Of a stretch of DNA of 64,000 nt, positions 61,652 to 64,000 are shown one piece after another. The number at the start of each line of letters is the position of its first letter. The stretch's first letter is position 1. A program made the position numbers and the translations under genes. This stretch comes from Algibacter marinivivus (GTDB taxonomy: Bacteria; Bacteroidota; Bacteroidia; Flavobacteriales; Flavobacteriaceae), in NCBI RefSeq assembly GCF_003143755.1, contig NZ_QFRI01000001.1, positions 952,051 to 1,016,050 on the forward strand. Direction: 5' to 3'. The notes under the pieces are model-generated. The model was not told the DNA's origin, did no database searches, and saw nothing but the letters and a program-made list of their open reading frames with translations.

Positions 61652-62850
61652 TCACCAAATTTTTGGGTAACTAATTCTTTAAAAGTAATATATAAAAACA
61701 TCATACATCCTACGCTTAAAAAAAGACTTCCCGAGAAAAAACTACAGATTAAAATTATAGTTAATAAATAATTTTTATTCCTATTGCCTCTTTCAAAGAA
61801 ATAATTAATTAAAAATAAAAAGTATATAACAACACCTATAAGGCCAAAGAAAAGAAAAATGTCAACAAATTCAAATTCTACTTTATAAATATTATATTCA
61901 ATACCTCCTATAAGGTAATTAATAAAATTCCACTCATTACTGATATATTGAATTGCTTTCTCAAGTAATATTGACCTAGTAGATGTTACTGCTCCCATCA
62001 ATCCATATTCATTATAAGCATTACCCCAAAAACTTGAATATTTGATAATATTATTTATGATATTATTTTTTAAAAAAACAGCTATAATAAACGTAAAAAA
62101 TATTATTGGTCTAAGTATCTTTTTTTGCTTACTGATTATTAACAAATGAAACAAAGCTAAAAGAGCCAAATAAAGAAACATTACTTTCTTACCTAACAAT
62201 AAAGAAGTAAGTAATATAAAAAATAACTTAATTAAGTTTACCTGCCTTTTTCCTAAGAAATTATAATACAAACTTGATATTAAAAACATATAATAGTAAG
62301 AAACTTCTCCGTTTTTAGCAAATATCCCATTGTATCCAAACCTGACAGTAGATGGGTAGGTTTTAAAGATATTTAGATCGAATAAAAAACCTAATAATAT
62401 GAGAAATCCATTAATAATAAGTACTTTTTCTAAAATATTTACAATTTTAGGAAATGTCTGTGTTTTTAATTCTACAAATTGAAAAACAGCTATAAAAAGA
62501 AAAATATATAGGAACCTATTCAAGAAATAAATATTACCTGATGACCATCCTTTAAAAAAGATAGAAAAAGAATTTTCAATCGAAAACTGGTTAATAACAA
62601 AAAGGAATAAAAAAGAAATAGGATATAGTAAAATCTTTTGTTTTCTAAAATTAACTACAAAATAGTAAAATAATACTATTTCAAATCCAAGTTTTAAAAA
62701 ACCATTTACTCTATAAAAGCTACCATCTAAATAAATGTTAGATATTTTAGATAAGAAATCACCTATAAAAAAAAGGGTCATCCAAATAATAACTATTTTG
62801 TCTATGTACTTACTCAAATGCCTTTTTTCTGTAGATTTCTTAAATTCCAA
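61648..62850 (-). CDS. Polytopic membrane protein, Wzy/O-antigen polymerase-like
   Basis: 400 residues with about 10-11 hydrophobic helices and a large loop containing TSTRSILLEKAIQYI and GGIEYNIYKVEFEFVDIFLFFG, as in EpsG/Wzy-type polymerases. Polymerases join repeat units on the periplasmic side. Assignment rests on topology and context. First gene after a consensus promoter at 62936-62964. Confidence 0.75.
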   Translation of the reverse strand: MEFKKSTEKRHLSKYIDKIVIIWMTLFFIGDFLSKISNIYLDGSFYRVNGFLKLGFEIVLFYYFVVNFRKQKILLYPISFLFLFVINQFSIENSFSIFFKGWSSGNIYFLNRFLYIFLFIAVFQFVELKTQTFPKIVNILEKVLIINGFLILLGFLFDLNIFKTYPSTVRFGYNGIFAKNGEVSYYYMFLISSLYYNFLGKRQVNLIKLFFILLTSLLLGKKVMFLYLALLALFHLLIISKQKKILRPIIFFTFIIAVFLKNNIINNIIKYSSFWGNAYNEYGLMGAVTSTRSILLEKAIQYISNEWNFINYLIGGIEYNIYKVEFEFVDIFLFFGLIGVVIYFLFLINYFFERGNRNKNYLLTIILICSFFSGSLFLSVGCMMFLYITFKELVTQKFGE

Positions 62851-62935
62851 ATCACATCTATATTTATATGTCTTTTAATATATTACCAAATCTCTTTTAG
62901 AGAAGTATGTTTTTAAAAACTTAAGATACGAACCG

Positions 62936-62964
62936 CAAAGATACTTTATATAATTATAATCAAA
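62936..62964 (-). promoter_or_regulatory. Promoter of the minus-strand polysaccharide operon
   Basis: On the minus strand TTTG (62961-62964), 17-nt spacer, TATCTTTG (62936-62943) followed by CGG. It gives a leader of about 80 nt before the ATG at 62850. Confidence 0.65.
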
Positions 62965-62981
62965 TTAACATATTCAAATAA

Positions 62982-64000
62982 TTACAGTAATTTAAAACTT
63001 TCTATTTTCTGTTTACTAACATAAAAAATACATGTAAAAAACACAAAAAATAATATGCCACCTTGTCTAACAAATAAATCTTCTATTAAGCCTGTTATTG
63101 CAATTGAAAGAATAAATAATAAAAAAATTATTGAACTTCTATAACCAACATAACAGATATAAAAAATCATTATGAGAAGAATAAATAAACCTATAAAACC
63201 ATTAATTATTAATTCATTAAAATAAATATTATGAGTAATTAATCGTTCTCCTTTTATTAGATTATTATCTAATGGTATATTATTTAGTTTGTCTTTTCCT
63301 ATACCGAAAGGAAGAGCCTCCAATGCAACTTCAATACATCTTTTATAAATATCAATCCTCAACCCTAAGCTTTGTTTAACACTTACAGTTAACCATTCAT
63401 AAATACCATTAACTCCAACCAATACAGTTAAAATAAGTCCCAAAATATAGTATTTAAATCCTTTTATTTTAACACCTTTAAAAACCGATTTTAAAAGAAT
63501 AATCACTAAAAAAATAATTAACAATATTGTTGTGCTTTTTCCTCCTATATAAAAACTATTAATCAAAAAGAAAAGTGTCAAAAATAACCCAATTAGTGTG
63601 TTTATTTTCTTATATAAAATAGTATTTGTAAATATTAATATAGTAATCAGCAATATATACAATCCAATATAAGTATGATGTATACTATTAGGGGTTTCTC
63701 TTGCTAACACATATATTACATAATGATCAGTAAAATCAAAAATAAACGATGGATGCTTTATAGTATAAAAATAATATAAATACCCCCAAACAAATACAAT
63801 GTATGTTAAAACACCATAAAAAAAAGATTTCAATATATTAGCAAATTGCTTAATAACGAGTTTTTTTTGAATAAGTATTACAATTGGAAGAATGAAGAAT
63901 GATATTTTTACTTCTCTAAATATTTTTCCCTCAAGATTTAATCTAGTTAAAGCACTAATAAAATCTGTTAAAAAGAATAATAAAAATATTATTATCAAAG
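62982..64000 (-). CDS. O-antigen ligase / Wzy_C family membrane protein, partial
   Basis: The frame is open to the window edge; the first in-frame start is a TTG at 63998, so the true start is probably beyond the window. About 339 codons are visible with 8 or more hydrophobic helices. The segment GERLITHNIYFNELIINGFIGLFILLI, with the conserved His, matches the Wzy_C/O-antigen ligase loop. It stands upstream of the promoter at 62936, so it likely belongs to a separate transcript entering from outside. Confidence 0.82.
   Translation of the reverse strand, partial: LIIIFLLFFLTDFISALTRLNLEGKIFREVKISFFILPIVILIQKKLVIKQFANILKSFFYGVLTYIVFVWGYLYYFYTIKHPSFIFDFTDHYVIYVLARETPNSIHHTYIGLYILLITILIFTNTILYKKINTLIGLFLTLFFLINSFYIGGKSTTILLIIFLVIILLKSVFKGVKIKGFKYYILGLILTVLVGVNGIYEWLTVSVKQSLGLRIDIYKRCIEVALEALPFGIGKDKLNNIPLDNNLIKGERLITHNIYFNELIINGFIGLFILLIMIFYICYVGYRSSIIFLLFILSIAITGLIEDLFVRQGGILFFVFFTCIFYVSKQKIESFKLL

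Noticed and set aside
1-64000. CRISPR arrays, tRNA/rRNA genes, prophage, intact IS elements
   Set aside because: No regularly spaced direct repeats, cloverleaf sequences, transposase or phage genes were found on either strand.

Overview
The window looks like a chromosomal segment of a marine-type Flavobacteriaceae (Bacteroidota). The evidence is the low GC content, Bacteroidota-type promoters (TTG / TAnnTTTG) in many gaps, gliding-motility/type IX secretion genes (gldH, sprE/porW), type IX C-terminal sorting signals, and a split F-type ATPase operon without atpD or atpC. No tRNA, rRNA, CRISPR array, prophage or intact insertion sequence was seen.

Layout. 1-4017 (minus) is the N-terminal 1339 residues of a large secreted M14 carboxypeptidase cut by the window edge. 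4243-7671 holds a double-ATPase peptide ABC protein, a small unknown gene and a two-subunit CoA transferase. 7794-11937 (minus) is ricT-gldH-PBP1A. 12298-18971 has a secreted M23 peptidase, trhO, recA, and a lipoprotein / ECF sigma / trans-envelope beta-barrel set. 19109-23908 has plsC, trpS, dprA, an HU-SPOR protein, a thioesterase and a tiny lipoprotein. 24086-30616 (minus) carries envelope genes (EnvC-like, DUF4292 lipoprotein, TPR protein), a sugar nucleotidyltransferase, dut and a flippase. 30727-39405 (minus) runs sprE - bactofilin - atpZ - DUF6168 - atpB-E-F-H-A-G. 39524-42126 (minus) is a PadR-controlled ABC unit. 42244-48257 is housekeeping (FAD/2Fe-2S reductase, GT9, DUF4254, upp, DUF6427, DUF6341, purD). 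48359-64000 is an exopolysaccharide/capsule locus of two convergent halves.

How the genes work together. Much of the window serves the cell envelope: peptidoglycan synthesis and remodelling (PBP1A, EnvC-like, SPOR), secretion and gliding (GldH, SprE), surface polysaccharide (lipid-linked initiation by a WecA/MraY-type and a WbaP/WcaJ-type transferase, several GT4 enzymes, two polytopic Wzy/ligase-like proteins, UDP-sugar enzymes WecB and UXS, and a heparinase II/III-like protein), and two secreted peptidases.

The most unusual non-coding signal is a family of short REP-like palindromes (core ATTCCYG...CRGGAAT, often flanked by GTCA/TGAC). They sit either 5-21 nt before start codons (scoB, trpS, purD, the GT9 gene, a decayed copy at atpG) or within about 12 nt after stop codons. 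A second, longer intergenic repeat starting TTTGGGCG is present in three copies. Other specific signals are an 11-bp hairpin between atpE and atpF and a concentric palindrome that looks like the PadR operator.
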